Shown here: piece by piece, positions 34,002 through 43,576 of the stretch | How positions within the stretch are numbered: the stretch's first letter is position 1 | Layout of the letters: each line of letters opens with the position of its first letter | Assembly (NCBI RefSeq): GCF_020905375.1 | Contig: NZ_JAJJBU010000022.1 | Location: forward strand, 84,303 to 148,302 | From: Arthrobacter cryoconiti | GTDB taxonomy: Bacteria > Actinomycetota > Actinomycetes > Actinomycetales > Micrococcaceae | DNA: 64,000 nucleotides | Direction of reading: 5' to 3' | Translations under genes and position numbers: made by a program | The notes under the pieces: generated by a model | What the model was told of the DNA's origin: nothing | What the model saw: only the letters and a program-made list of their open reading frames with translations | Database searches by the model: none

Positions 34002-35306
34002 TTAGCCTTCCAGGACGGCCGCCTTCGGATCAAGTCCCCTGTCAAAACGGTGCCCCACCCACAGCGCCATCACGGTGAACGCGACCAGTATCACTGCCAT
34101 AGCCAAGGACACGATGGTCAAGTTGGAGACGATGTCCCCCTTCAGAAAGAACAGCAAGGAGAGCGGAACTGCCGTGTAAACCAGTGCATGGGCCAGCATC
34201 AGGTGTTGGGTTTCAGTGACAACAAAAATGGTAGAAATGGGCGAGGTGATCAGACTCATAAATAGCCACGGAACGAGAGCCCTGGCGATATTGCCGGCGT
34301 CGGCCCACTCTGCGCCCAAGACCACCGGGAACGCCCAGGGGGAAAGCCAGTAGATGAGCGCAAAAGGGATAATGCCAAGGACAGCCGAACGGTAGACCGA
34401 CGTTTTGGCGAACGCGAACATGGTGCCCCGTTCCATGACTGATAGGCGCTGGAAGAACACCTGCGCCAGAGCCCCATTGATCAGCGCCAGTGGTACTTCC
34501 AACAACTTCCATGCCATGTAAAACTGTCCAAGAAGTGCTCCGGAATACACGACGCCGATGATCAAGTTGATGCCGTTGGTCCGCACTGCATCTACCAGTG
34601 CATTGGGCCCATTGAGCAGGGGCATCCGGCGGTATCTTCCAAAGAGTCCCCGAATGCTCTCCTCCGAGGCATCCAGCCCTTGACGTACCTCCCGAGCCTT
34701 GTGCCGCAGCGTCAGCAACGCCGTCCCCTGACCCACAAGTGTTCCCAGGATCAGCCCTCCTACACCTGTTATTTTTCCCAAAGCAAGCGCCAACTGGGCC
34801 AGAGCAGTACCCCCGCTTTGCAGCACGCGGTTGATTCCGATTGCTTTGTAGTTACTGCGGCGGTTGAGCCAGTACGTCAGGGCGGAAATCTCCCCAAGCG
34901 TGAAGATACTCAACCCCACCAGCCACAACCAGGGCGCGAGTTCCGGCTTACCTAGCGCACGGGCAATCAGTGGTGAGCCGATCCCGCACACCAGCGTTGC
35001 GCCCACGCTGATGGCAATGATCAAGCGAGTGACACCTTTTTTGAGAACCTTGGCGTCGGCGTCGTGCCGGGGCAGCATGATGGCCATGTCGTAGCGCAAG
35101 GCCGCAACAACCGTCACGGTGGCTACCAAGGAGGCATACAGCGAAAATAGCCCGTAATCTCGCGGTGAATACAAGCGGGACAGCACCGGGGTCAGGACTA
35201 GTACCAGGACCTGCGCGGCGACGGTCCCGGTCAGCAACGTCAGTACATGGCGCAAGAACTGGCTCCGTCGCCACATGGCAACTCTCCTGCCAATACTGCT
35301 ACTCAC
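34002..35306 (-). CDS. wzx: Wzx-type lipid-linked oligosaccharide flippase
   Basis: 434 aa, about 12 helices, MATE/MOP superfamily. The N-terminal FLRHVLTLLTGTVAAQVL and YSPRDYGLFSLYAS are characteristic of bacterial O-antigen and exopolysaccharide flippases. It would move an undecaprenyl-linked repeat unit across the membrane. The start overlaps the stop of the upstream glycosyltransferase (35303-35306); an internal ATG lies ten codons in. No Wzy polymerase could be recognised nearby, although the large membrane proteins at 47-51 kb are candidates. Confidence 0.85.
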   Translation of the reverse strand: MSSSIGRRVAMWRRSQFLRHVLTLLTGTVAAQVLVLVLTPVLSRLYSPRDYGLFSLYASLVATVTVVAALRYDMAIMLPRHDADAKVLKKGVTRLIIAISVGATLVCGIGSPLIARALGKPELAPWLWLVGLSIFTLGEISALTYWLNRRSNYKAIGINRVLQSGGTALAQLALALGKITGVGGLILGTLVGQGTALLTLRHKAREVRQGLDASEESIRGLFGRYRRMPLLNGPNALVDAVRTNGINLIIGVVYSGALLGQFYMAWKLLEVPLALINGALAQVFFQRLSVMERGTMFAFAKTSVYRSAVLGIIPFALIYWLSPWAFPVVLGAEWADAGNIARALVPWLFMSLITSPISTIFVVTETQHLMLAHALVYTAVPLSLLFFLKGDIVSNLTIVSLAMAVILVAFTVMALWVGHRFDRGLDPKAAVLEG

Positions 35307-36472
35307 GCGGGCATCTTCCCCGCAGCCACAGCAAGGACTTCTGCCGCGGCCAATCGACCTGAGGCTTGCAAAGAGGCGTTCTCAATCGCCCAGGCAGTCC
35401 GCGCATCGCGCCCCAGATCCGTTCCCCGCAGCAACCCACACATAGCCTGCGCAACTTCGTCTATTGCGTACGCGCTGGTGACACCCAACGCGTTCTCGTT
35501 GACCACCCGGGCGCCGTCGCCTTGACCGGCGAAAACAACGGGTGTTCCACAGGCCGCTGCGGCGTAAATTTTAGTTGGTTTGGCAAAGTCGTAGCCCTGT
35601 CCTGGCTTGATGCTGACCAGAGCTGCGAGCGCATCTCGAATCCAGCTAGCAGCCTCCGCAGGGCTGACGACCCCGCCGAAATGCACGGCTCCCGGGGCAT
35701 GAGCTGCGGCCAGGTCCTTGAGCTTGGCTTCATCAGTGCCTTGTCCAAAAAAGCGTATTTCTGCATCTGGAAACTGTCTTCGAACCACAGCCAGCGCGTC
35801 AATGAAGATACCGGCTCCCTGCCATTCGCTCATGGTTCCAGTGTAGACAAAGTAAGGTTTTTCAATCTGAGCACTCACTACGTCAGGTTTGAAGACGGCG
35901 GTGTCAACACCGTTTCCCACCACTTTGATTTGAGGAGCCGGCACGTTGAATTTAGCCACCTTTTCAGCCACAGGATCTGAAACGGCCAGAACCATCGTTG
36001 CCCGACGAAGTACAAACCCCTCGACTGCCCGCATGGCTGCTTTGACCACCCCGGGAACACTCGTAGCTGAAAGGGCCTCGGTCCACACGTCAGCGGCGTA
36101 GTACACGAACGGACGGCGCCGTATCAGAGAGGAGAGGGCCACGGCGATCCCTGTGGTGGGCGGCGGTTCCGAGACCACCACGTCGGCACGCATGACAAGA
36201 AGCCGGAAAAAGGCTGGGATATCAAAGCTTAGGTACTGAATGTAGCCGCGTACATATCCACCTGAGTCACGTAGCACGGGCCAGCGGAGCAGACGATACG
36301 ATGGCTCCAGATCGGTGAATCCGGTGGGTAGCTTGGTCGTAACCACGTCGACGTCGGCGCCCTGCTCTACCAAGCTGTCAACCAGGGCCCGCAGTCTGAA
36401 GGCCGCGGCACCCACTTCGGGAGCATAGAGTCGGCTTGTAACAACCACGCGCAGTGGTTTCGTTTGGCCCAT
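35303..36472 (-). CDS. Glycosyltransferase family 4 (WbuB-like)
   Basis: 389 aa. It starts RVVVTSRLYAPEVGAAAFRL, has SEPPPTTG and YAADVWTEALSATSV in the acceptor domain, then VYTGTMSEWQGAGIFIDAL and KPTKIYAAAACGTPVVF in the donor domain. This pattern (APE...G...R, KxxE/IYxxAAxG) matches the WbuB group, which often adds N-acetylated deoxy or amino sugars. It shares one base with the WbpB-like gene upstream, suggesting it uses the diacetamido-uronate product. Confidence 0.85.
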   Translation of the reverse strand: MGQTKPLRVVVTSRLYAPEVGAAAFRLRALVDSLVEQGADVDVVTTKLPTGFTDLEPSYRLLRWPVLRDSGGYVRGYIQYLSFDIPAFFRLLVMRADVVVSEPPPTTGIAVALSSLIRRRPFVYYAADVWTEALSATSVPGVVKAAMRAVEGFVLRRATMVLAVSDPVAEKVAKFNVPAPQIKVVGNGVDTAVFKPDVVSAQIEKPYFVYTGTMSEWQGAGIFIDALAVVRRQFPDAEIRFFGQGTDEAKLKDLAAAHAPGAVHFGGVVSPAEAASWIRDALAALVSIKPGQGYDFAKPTKIYAAAACGTPVVFAGQGDGARVVNENALGVTSAYAIDEVAQAMCGLLRGTDLGRDARTAWAIENASLQASGRLAAAEVLAVAAGKMPA

Positions 36473-37464
36473 TAGTCGGCGATCCTAATCACGGAGCCGG
36501 AACGTGCCGATTCCAGCACAGCTTCCGCAACGATCAGCGTGCTCTGCCCCTCCACCAGAGTGACCACGTCGTTGCGAATGCCCAGGACTGCGTCGCGAAA
36601 TGCCTCGTGCTCGGTCCGCAGGGGTTCTGGTTTAGCTATGGCTAAACGGGTGACATTGCCTTCTGAAACGCCCCGGAATGCGCCAATAGAATCCCATTGG
36701 GTGGCTACAAGACCATTTTCGTAAAAGGTGAGATCTGCCGTGACAGTGTTCGCCACAAAAGCTCCCTTCTCACCGGTCACCACGGTCAGTCGTTCCTTCT
36801 TGGGCGAGAGCCAATTGACCAAGTGGTTGGTGATGACACCGTTTTGCAGCTTACCGGTGACGGAAACCATGTCCTCGTGGATCCTACCGCTGCGCGTAGT
36901 AGTCTGGGCAAACACTGATTCGTAGCCGCTCTGTGCCAGCCATGCTGTGAGGTCGATGTCGTGGGTTCCTAAGTCCTTCACCACGCCGACGTCGGCTATG
37001 CGCGCCGGGAATGGTCCCTGGCGACTTGTGGAGATCTGATAGACCTCGCCCAGTTCGCCATTAGCGATGCGTTGTCGCAATGACTGCAGCGCTGGATTAA
37101 AACGCTCGATGTGGCCAACAGCTCCCACAAGTCCCGCGGCCGCAAAAGCATCAACCAGACGTTTGCCTGCTGGCGCACTGGCGGCGATCGGCTTCTCCAC
37201 GAGAGTGTGGACACCGGCTCCAGCCAACGCCAACCCAACTTCCTCGTGCATGCCGGTGGGGACAGCAGCAACAGCCATATCCAAGCCAGCCGCAATGAGC
37301 TCTTCAACGCTGCGCAGAAGAGGTAGATCCCGGGCAACGCCGTACGGGTCAGCGTAGGTATCAGCAACAGCTACCAGTTCCACACCCTCCAGTTCACGGA
37401 TAACGCGAGCATGGTGCCTGCCCATCATTCCCAGGCCAATCAGTCCCATGCGCAAAGTAGCCAT
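36472..37464 (-). CDS. Gfo/Idh/MocA oxidoreductase, WbpB/WlbA-like UDP-GlcNAcA 3-dehydrogenase
   Basis: 330 aa. The N-terminal Rossmann motif is GLIGLGMMGRHHARV; the EKP catalytic motif is in TLVEKPIA; then GHIERFNPA and the DLGTHDIDL helix with the conserved D and H. In the Wbp pathway this enzyme oxidises C3 of UDP-GlcNAcA with NAD+, and WbpE then aminates it. Neighbours are exactly a WbpE-type aminotransferase (2-base gap) and a WbpD-type acetyltransferase, so the assignment is strong by context. Confidence 0.88.
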   Translation of the reverse strand: MATLRMGLIGLGMMGRHHARVIRELEGVELVAVADTYADPYGVARDLPLLRSVEELIAAGLDMAVAAVPTGMHEEVGLALAGAGVHTLVEKPIAASAPAGKRLVDAFAAAGLVGAVGHIERFNPALQSLRQRIANGELGEVYQISTSRQGPFPARIADVGVVKDLGTHDIDLTAWLAQSGYESVFAQTTTRSGRIHEDMVSVTGKLQNGVITNHLVNWLSPKKERLTVVTGEKGAFVANTVTADLTFYENGLVATQWDSIGAFRGVSEGNVTRLAIAKPEPLRTEHEAFRDAVLGIRNDVVTLVEGQSTLIVAEAVLESARSGSVIRIAD

Positions 37465-37466
37465 AA

Positions 37467-38558
37467 CTATGCTCCTGCCGCAACGATTGAATTGACTGCC
37501 GTGACAATGCGCTCAAGGTCGGCAGGAGTCAGTGACGGATGAACCGGCAGCGAGAGTACTTCCTTGGCAGCGATCTCCGTGTTCGGCAGATCCGCTGGAC
37601 AGTTGAACGACGGAAGTCGGTGATTCGGTACCGGGTAGTACACACCGGAGCCGATGTTGAAATCTTCTAATAGAAGCTCGTGGAGCTTGTCACGCCCCTC
37701 CGCAACCCTCACGGTGTACTGGTGGTAGACGTGTTCGGCGCCTATCGCCACCGTTGGTGTTTTCACCCCTTCAAGGTTCGCCGTCAAGAATGCCGCGTTC
37801 TCCTGGCGCTGACGAGTCCAGCCAAGCACCTTCGTAAGTTGAACCCGCCCGATGGCCGCGTGCAAATCAGTCATTCGGTTGTTAAAGCCCACGAGTTCAT
37901 TGTGATACTGGGTTTTCATTCCTTGATTGCGTAAGAGCCGTAGCCGCCGCTCTACCTCGGGGTCCGACGTCGACACCATGCCTCCTTCGCCGGAGGTCAT
38001 GTTTTTTGTGGGGTACAGGCTGAACATTCCGAATTTGCCAAACGTGCCGACCTGGCGGCCGTTTAGCCGAGCACCGTGAGCTTGCGCAGCATCCTCATAG
38101 AGGTCAATCCCGTACTTGCTAGCCAGGGCCGCAAACGCATCCGCTGCGAAAGGGTGACCGTACAGGTGAACGGGCATAATGCCTTTGGTCCGCTCCGTGA
38201 TCAAGGACTCCACGTGGGCCACATCCAGCGTGTAGTGCTCAAGTTCGATGTCGGCAAAGACGGCGGTTGCCCCAGTCAGCGCCACGGCGTTGCCCGTGGC
38301 CGCGAAGGTAAAGGATGGGACGATGATTTCATCGCCCGGACCCACCCCTGAGGCCAGCAACCCAAGGTGCAGTCCGGAGGTACCGGAATTTACGCCGACG
38401 CTGGCACGTCCGTCCAACAGGACTTGAGAGAATTCTGTCTCGAATTGGGCCACCTCAGCGCCTTGGGCAAGCATGCCTGAGACTAGGACAGCGTCGACCG
38501 CAGCCCGTTCCTGAGCACCAATAATCGGTTTTGCTGCGGGAATGAAATCGTATGTCAA
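37467..38558 (-). CDS. DegT/DnrJ/EryC1/StrS aminotransferase, WbpE-like
   Basis: 363 aa PLP enzyme making nucleotide amino sugars. The PLP lysine is in SLYPTKNMTSGEGG; other landmarks are VNSGTSGLHLGL, PSFTFAATGNAV and EDAAQAHGA. It fits UDP-2-acetamido-3-amino-glucuronate formation from the WbpB product using glutamate. Its ATG overlaps the stop of the acetyltransferase upstream (38555-38558). Confidence 0.9.
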   Translation of the reverse strand: MTYDFIPAAKPIIGAQERAAVDAVLVSGMLAQGAEVAQFETEFSQVLLDGRASVGVNSGTSGLHLGLLASGVGPGDEIIVPSFTFAATGNAVALTGATAVFADIELEHYTLDVAHVESLITERTKGIMPVHLYGHPFAADAFAALASKYGIDLYEDAAQAHGARLNGRQVGTFGKFGMFSLYPTKNMTSGEGGMVSTSDPEVERRLRLLRNQGMKTQYHNELVGFNNRMTDLHAAIGRVQLTKVLGWTRQRQENAAFLTANLEGVKTPTVAIGAEHVYHQYTVRVAEGRDKLHELLLEDFNIGSGVYYPVPNHRLPSFNCPADLPNTEIAAKEVLSLPVHPSLTPADLERIVTAVNSIVAAGA

Positions 38559-39151
38559 GCCGGGACCTCTGCCTCTTTCAAAGTTTCTTCCTTTTCAGTG
38601 TATGTTTCTCCAGTTTCAGGACACACCCAATTTTCGCCGTCGGACTTAAGCGGGAAGCCAGCCTTGCCCACCCAACCGATTCGCCGCGCCGGCACTCCGG
38701 CCACCAAGGCGAAGTCTGGCACGTCGCGAGTTACCACGGAGCCAGCAGCAATTGAGGCCCACCGGCCAATTTTCAAAGGAGCGATGCAGACTGCCCTGGC
38801 TCCTATAGAGGCGCCCTCGAAAATGGTGACACCCACAGGCGTCCAGTCGTCGGCGCTCTTGAGTGTCCCGTCCGGTTCCACCGCGCGAGGGTAGGTGTCA
38901 TTAGTCAGCACCACGGCGGGTCCGATAAAAACTCCGTTGCCCAAGACAGCCGGTTCGTAAAGCAGGGCATAATTTTGGATCTTGCAATTCGCCCCAATTT
39001 TCACCCCTGGCCCCACGTAGGCGCCTCGACCCAGAATACAATTCTCACCGAGTTCTGCGTCTTCGCGAATTTGGGCCAAGTGCCAGATTTTGGCACCGGC
39101 ACCAATAATCGCCTGTTCCGATACGTCGGCCGTCGCTGCGGTACTCGTCAT
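38555..39151 (-). CDS. Left-handed beta-helix N-acetyltransferase, WbpD-like
   Basis: 198 aa with hexapeptide repeats through residues 10-150 (IIGAGAKIWHLAQIREDAELG, YVGPGVKIGANCKIQN and so on), including the VVLTNDTYPRA and ASIGARAVCIAPLKIG turns. It would acetylate the 3-amino group using acetyl-CoA. The tail has WVCPETGETY, a C-terminal segment seen in WbpD/WlbB-type enzymes. I chose the ATG at 39151 because GAAGGG precedes it by six bases; a TTG at 39169 is the longer option. Confidence 0.87.
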   Translation of the reverse strand: MTSTAATADVSEQAIIGAGAKIWHLAQIREDAELGENCILGRGAYVGPGVKIGANCKIQNYALLYEPAVLGNGVFIGPAVVLTNDTYPRAVEPDGTLKSADDWTPVGVTIFEGASIGARAVCIAPLKIGRWASIAAGSVVTRDVPDFALVAGVPARRIGWVGKAGFPLKSDGENWVCPETGETYTEKEETLKEAEVPA

Positions 39152-39214
39152 GATGTGCCCTTCACTCAATGCTCCCGGATTCTGCCCGGATCACCATTTT
39201 GGCCATTATCCCAG

Positions 39215-40318
39215 TCATTTTGTGAAACGCTGGATGTGGTTATATATGTCCGAGAAAAGCTCGGCAACCGCCGTGGGCGAATAGCGCAGAGATACTGTCT
39301 CCGCGATGTCTGATGAAGGCACCTCAGCGAACCGTTCCAAGGCCAGGAGCACTCCACGCGCATAGTCCTCGGCTCTGCCTGCGCTAACCAGTACGCTGTT
39401 CTTCTCGGTCAAGAAGTCCCGGACCGCCGGCAGGTCAGTAACCACTGCGGGGATGCCCGCAGCAATTGCCTCAGCTGCCGAGACGCAAAAAGTCTCGTGG
39501 TGGGTTGGCAGCAAAAAGACGTCAGCATTTCGCAGTTTCGCTGCTACTTGATCCGGCGGCAGAAGCCCCGTAATACTGAACTCTGAGGCGAGTTCGGCGG
39601 CTGCCGCCATCTTTTCTAGGTCCGCGTGTAACGGCCCATCGCCAACCCATGTCAAGCTCGCGGAGACTCCTTCGGTGCGCAGGATGCGCAGTGTCTCGAG
39701 GGCTAGTGCGGGGCGTTTACGCGTAATAAGCCCGCCGACGGAAACGATGCGCACCACCCCGCGTTTCTGGCCTGTACGTTCGGCCAGCGAATCCTGAGAA
39801 AGAACAACATTGGGCACCACGCTTAGCCCACGGCGACGCGCAAAGCGACGCAATTGTTCGGCTTGAGCCGAACTGACGGCCGTCACGGCGTCAGGAAGTT
39901 TGAGGACGTAGCGCAACCATGCGAAAGCCGCCCACTTCTTCGACACGCTGGCCGGATTCGCCATGCCGCTCCAATGTTCCGTGTGGACCCAGGGCGTTCT
40001 GTGGCAGATGGCCGCAGGCGCTGCGGCCACGGCGGAAGTGAACGCCATGGTGTGCAGCACGTCCGCGGTTTTCAGGCCTACAGCTAGCAAACGTATGGCT
40101 GTTAGTGCCTGCAGTGGCCGCCGCGGTGACACGGGGGCCCGGATCACGCTGACGCCGTCGTAGTTCTCTTCGGTCACGGGACCAGTCCTTCCGAGCTGGA
40201 AGTGGATCACGCGAACGTCGTGTCGCTGGGCTATGGCCTGAACGTGGAGAAGATTAAACGGCGCCTTTGACGGAGTGTTGGCATCCGGGAACCAAGTAGT
40301 GAGGACAAGAACGCGCAC
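39215..40318 (-). CDS. Glycosyltransferase family 4
   Basis: 367 aa GT-B enzyme: RVLVLTTWFPDANTPSKAPF at the start, HTEHWSG in the acceptor domain, VSVGGLITRKRPALALETL and HETFCVSAAEAIAAGIP in the donor domain (the latter with the E-x7-E motif). It lies inside the Wbp operon, nine bases after the UDP-sugar dehydrogenase gene, and probably uses a sugar made by its neighbours. Confidence 0.87.
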   Translation of the reverse strand: MRVLVLTTWFPDANTPSKAPFNLLHVQAIAQRHDVRVIHFQLGRTGPVTEENYDGVSVIRAPVSPRRPLQALTAIRLLAVGLKTADVLHTMAFTSAVAAAPAAICHRTPWVHTEHWSGMANPASVSKKWAAFAWLRYVLKLPDAVTAVSSAQAEQLRRFARRRGLSVVPNVVLSQDSLAERTGQKRGVVRIVSVGGLITRKRPALALETLRILRTEGVSASLTWVGDGPLHADLEKMAAAAELASEFSITGLLPPDQVAAKLRNADVFLLPTHHETFCVSAAEAIAAGIPAVVTDLPAVRDFLTEKNSVLVSAGRAEDYARGVLLALERFAEVPSSDIAETVSLRYSPTAVAELFSDIYNHIQRFTK

Positions 40319-40327
40319 GCAGGGAAC

Positions 40328-41617
40328 TTATGCCTTGCCGATGACACGGTAAGTGATGCCGGGCCACCTCTCGGGAGAACTCACGCGCCTGCCATCAATA
40401 AATACCCTGAGACCTGGAAGCTGAGCCGGGGATAGCACACGGTACTGCGCATGATCTGCCTGCACGACTGCGGCGTCCACGGGCTCGCCGAGATGGTAAG
40501 GGTTGAAACCGAGCTTGTTCAATTCCCCGTCCGTGTACAAGGGATCGTGGACCAGAGCAATGCCTCCCCTGCCTTCAATGGCCTGGACGGTGTCAAACAC
40601 GCCGGAGAACGCGGTTTCCTTCACTCCCCCACGGTAGGCGGCGCCGAGCACCACAACCCTAGCCCCAGCCAAGTCCCCATAGGCGCCTTCTAGCAGACCA
40701 ACGGTGTAATCCGGCATCTCTGCGTTCGCCGCTCGGGCAGCGCGGACCACGGTGGCATCGGGATCGTTCCACAAGTACAGGCGCGGATATACGGGGATAC
40801 AGTGCCCGCCCACTGCAATACCGGGCTGGTGGATGTGGCTGTAAGGTTGCGAGTTTGACGCGGCAATAACTTGGTAGATGTCAATGCCCGCCGTGGCCGC
40901 GAAGCGGGCGAACTGGTTAGCCAGACCGATGTTCACGTCTCGATACGTGGTCTCTGCGAGCTTGGCCAGTTCGGAGGCCTCGGCTGAGCCCAAATCCCAG
41001 ACGCCATTCCCGCGCTCCAGATCCGGACGAGGGTCAAAGTCTAGGACGGAGTGGTAAAAATCAACCGCTTTCGCGGCACCTGAAGCGGAGAGCCCGCCCA
41101 CCAGTTTGGGATACTTCCGTAGATCTGCGAACACACGGCCCGTGAGCACGCGTTCTGGAGAGAACACCACGTGGAAGTCACGGCCCTCGACCAGTCCGGA
41201 CGCCGCTTCTAGCGCAGGCTTCCAACGCGTCCTGGTAGTCCCTACCGGCAAAGTGGTCTCATAAGATACCAGCGTCCCGGCGGTTAGATTCCGTCCGAGA
41301 GAGTCTGTTGCGCTGTCCATCCAGCCAAAATCAGGGTTAGCCTCCGAATCCACAAAAAGCGGAACAACCAGAACCACGGCGTCAGCTCCCGGGACGGCGT
41401 CTGCGTAGTCCGTGGTGGCCCGGAGGTTACCGGCACTCACCATTTCATGGAGCTTTTCTTGCAAATGAGCTTCACCGGGGAAAGGCTCGGTGCCCGTGTT
41501 GACCAAGTCAACCACCGCTTGGCTGATGTCCACACCAACCACCTCGTGGCCTTTGGATGCGAACTGCACAGCCAACGGCAGGCCGATCTTGCCGAGGGCA
41601 ATGACAGCGATCTTCAT
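40328..41617 (-). CDS. UDP-N-acetyl-sugar 6-dehydrogenase, WbpA/WecC type
   Basis: 429 aa, NAD-dependent two-step oxidation of C6 to a uronate. The N-terminal Rossmann is AVIALGKIGLPLAVQFA; the catalytic cysteine is in VGGHCIPVYP; the lysine region SEASELAKLAETTYRDVN and the C-terminal UDP domain (GAAYRGGVKET) are intact. The first step of the Wbp pathway is UDP-GlcNAc to UDP-GlcNAcA, which fits the B/E/D/I set here; UDP-ManNAc oxidation (WecC) is the alternative. It is first in the operon, with 145 bases to galE. Confidence 0.9.
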   Translation of the reverse strand: MKIAVIALGKIGLPLAVQFASKGHEVVGVDISQAVVDLVNTGTEPFPGEAHLQEKLHEMVSAGNLRATTDYADAVPGADAVVLVVPLFVDSEANPDFGWMDSATDSLGRNLTAGTLVSYETTLPVGTTRTRWKPALEAASGLVEGRDFHVVFSPERVLTGRVFADLRKYPKLVGGLSASGAAKAVDFYHSVLDFDPRPDLERGNGVWDLGSAEASELAKLAETTYRDVNIGLANQFARFAATAGIDIYQVIAASNSQPYSHIHQPGIAVGGHCIPVYPRLYLWNDPDATVVRAARAANAEMPDYTVGLLEGAYGDLAGARVVVLGAAYRGGVKETAFSGVFDTVQAIEGRGGIALVHDPLYTDGELNKLGFNPYHLGEPVDAAVVQADHAQYRVLSPAQLPGLRVFIDGRRVSSPERWPGITYRVIGKA

Positions 41618-41762
41618 GTCTTGGGTGCCTAATCTCTCGAATGTACTGGAGGGCGGCGGAACGATTCGCCGAACTACTGGATGTGGCGTTCACTCAACTC
41701 TCAGAGTGACACTGGCGGCCCGGCAGCCGCGCGGGAACCTGTCTGGGCAAGGTCCCGCGTTG

Positions 41763-42779
41763 TTACGACGCCGTGTACCCGTCCGGGTTGTTTCGCTGCC
41801 AGCGCCAGTGATCGGCACACATCTGGGCAAGGTTGCGGTGCGCAGACCAGCCCAAGTCCGCCAAGGCAGCTGACGGATCAGCGTAACTGACGGCAGCGTC
41901 GCCCGGGCGGCGAGGTGCAAACTCGAACGGCACGGGCTTTCCTGCGGCGTCACCGAAGGCCTGGATGACTTCCAGAACCGAGGAACCGTTGCCGGTGCCC
42001 AGGTTCCAGGTGAACACGCCCTGGTGGGCTGGCAGATAGTCCAGTGCTGCCAGGTGGCCCGCAGCCAAATCCATGACATGGATATAGTCGCGCACACCGG
42101 TGCCGTCCGGGGTTGGATAGTCATTGCCGAACACCATGACTTTCTCCCGTCTCCCTACAGCGACTTGAGCGACGAAAGGTAAAAGATTGTTGGGTATGCC
42201 GGTGGGGTCCTCACCGATGCGTCCAGACTCATGCGCCCCCACCGGGTTGAAGTAGCGGAGCAACGCAACCCGCCAGGTGGGATCGGAAGCTCCCAAATCA
42301 GTGAGGACATCTTCGATTTGTTCCTTGGTTCGCCCGTATGGGTTGGTCGCATCCAAGGGCATCTTTTCAATGAGTGGAACTTCTTCGCTAGCCCCATAGA
42401 CAGTGGCCGAAGAGCTGAACACCAAGGTGCGGACGCCGTGCGTGTCCATGGATGCCAGGAGGTTAAGGGTGCCACCAATGTTGTTTTGGTAGTAACGCAG
42501 AGGTTGTGCCACTGACTCCCCCACGGCTTTCAGGCCGGCAAAGTGGATGACCGCATCAAAGTTGCCCCTTGCGAACAACCCGTCAACGCCGGCGGCATCC
42601 AGCAAATCCAGCTCGACAAACTCCGGGTGCTTGCCCGTCAACTCTTCCACCCTGCGCAAGGATTCCGCTGATGAGTTCACCAGGTTATCCAGTACGACGA
42701 CATGGTGCCCGGATTCCAGCAGGCAAAGAACAGTGTGGGACCCTATATAGCCGGCGCCGCCGGTGACCAAAACCTTCAT
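41763..42779 (-). CDS. galE: UDP-glucose 4-epimerase
   Basis: 338 aa SDR enzyme interconverting UDP-glucose and UDP-galactose (or the N-acetyl forms). NAD motif GGAGYIGSH, catalytic SSSATVYG and YGRTKEQIE, and NPVGAHESGRIGEDP are all canonical. A hairpin at 41731-41758 (GCGGGAACCT with AGGTCCCGC, one bulge) lies just past the stop and may mark the 3' end, though no T-run follows. It supplies galactose or GalNAc units for the cluster. Confidence 0.94.
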   Translation of the reverse strand: MKVLVTGGAGYIGSHTVLCLLESGHHVVVLDNLVNSSAESLRRVEELTGKHPEFVELDLLDAAGVDGLFARGNFDAVIHFAGLKAVGESVAQPLRYYQNNIGGTLNLLASMDTHGVRTLVFSSSATVYGASEEVPLIEKMPLDATNPYGRTKEQIEDVLTDLGASDPTWRVALLRYFNPVGAHESGRIGEDPTGIPNNLLPFVAQVAVGRREKVMVFGNDYPTPDGTGVRDYIHVMDLAAGHLAALDYLPAHQGVFTWNLGTGNGSSVLEVIQAFGDAAGKPVPFEFAPRRPGDAAVSYADPSAALADLGWSAHRNLAQMCADHWRWQRNNPDGYTAS

Positions 42780-43576
42780 GGTTTCCAGTCTAGTTGAGTG
42801 GCGATTCGAAATTGGGCATGCGCGCGGAAGTCCTCCTGAGGAGGTGATTTCGACAACATGTGGTTGTTGCGCGATCTCCCTTGCACTTTGTAACCGACAC
42901 TCACATCAGCCTTGCTTTAGGACTCATCCATAAATATCTTCGACATATACTCTTTCGGGTGGGTCAATGGTGTCGCCCATTTTCTCTGATGTTGTCGAAC
43001 CATTGCGTGCGAAGTATGTCACGATCCCGCCCCGGCTCGACAAGCAGGCCGCGCGTTTACTGCCGGATACCGAAGCCCGTTCCCTGGGCCACAGCGGGGT
43101 TTCCACGGTGGCCCGGGCCTCGGTCGCCGCCCGCTCAAAGAGCCAGCACGGCGTGAACGAACTGGAAGCCGGAACCGCCCCACTTCAAGGCGACTTCAAG
43201 CCCGGGGCGGGACGCAAGGCCTTGCCCGAGAAGGGCCAAGCCTGGTCCTAGGACTGCTGGCCATGGCGGAACTTCCCGCCATGGAGACACGGAATCACCC
43301 CTGTCCTGGACGACCTTCTCCACCACGAAGCTGGGCACCGAACTCACCAGCCAAGGACACTGGGCGGGGCGGAGAGTGCGGCAACCCTGTTCAAGGCCAA
43401 CGAATTCAGAGTGCAGGCCAACACCAACACCATTGAAGGAAATCAGCACCCGATCGAAACGCGCAATTCGGTTACCTCAAAGCCCAAGCTACCCAGCACC
43501 TGGATACTGATCAGCCGGTCATCAGCATTGGTGCCAAGAATAAGGTAACGCGTCGGTCCCTACAAGAACTCGACGA

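Noticed and set aside
41731..41758. Intrinsic terminator after galE
   Set aside because: The stem has a bulge and there is no T-run on the galE side, so I mention it only within the galE entry.
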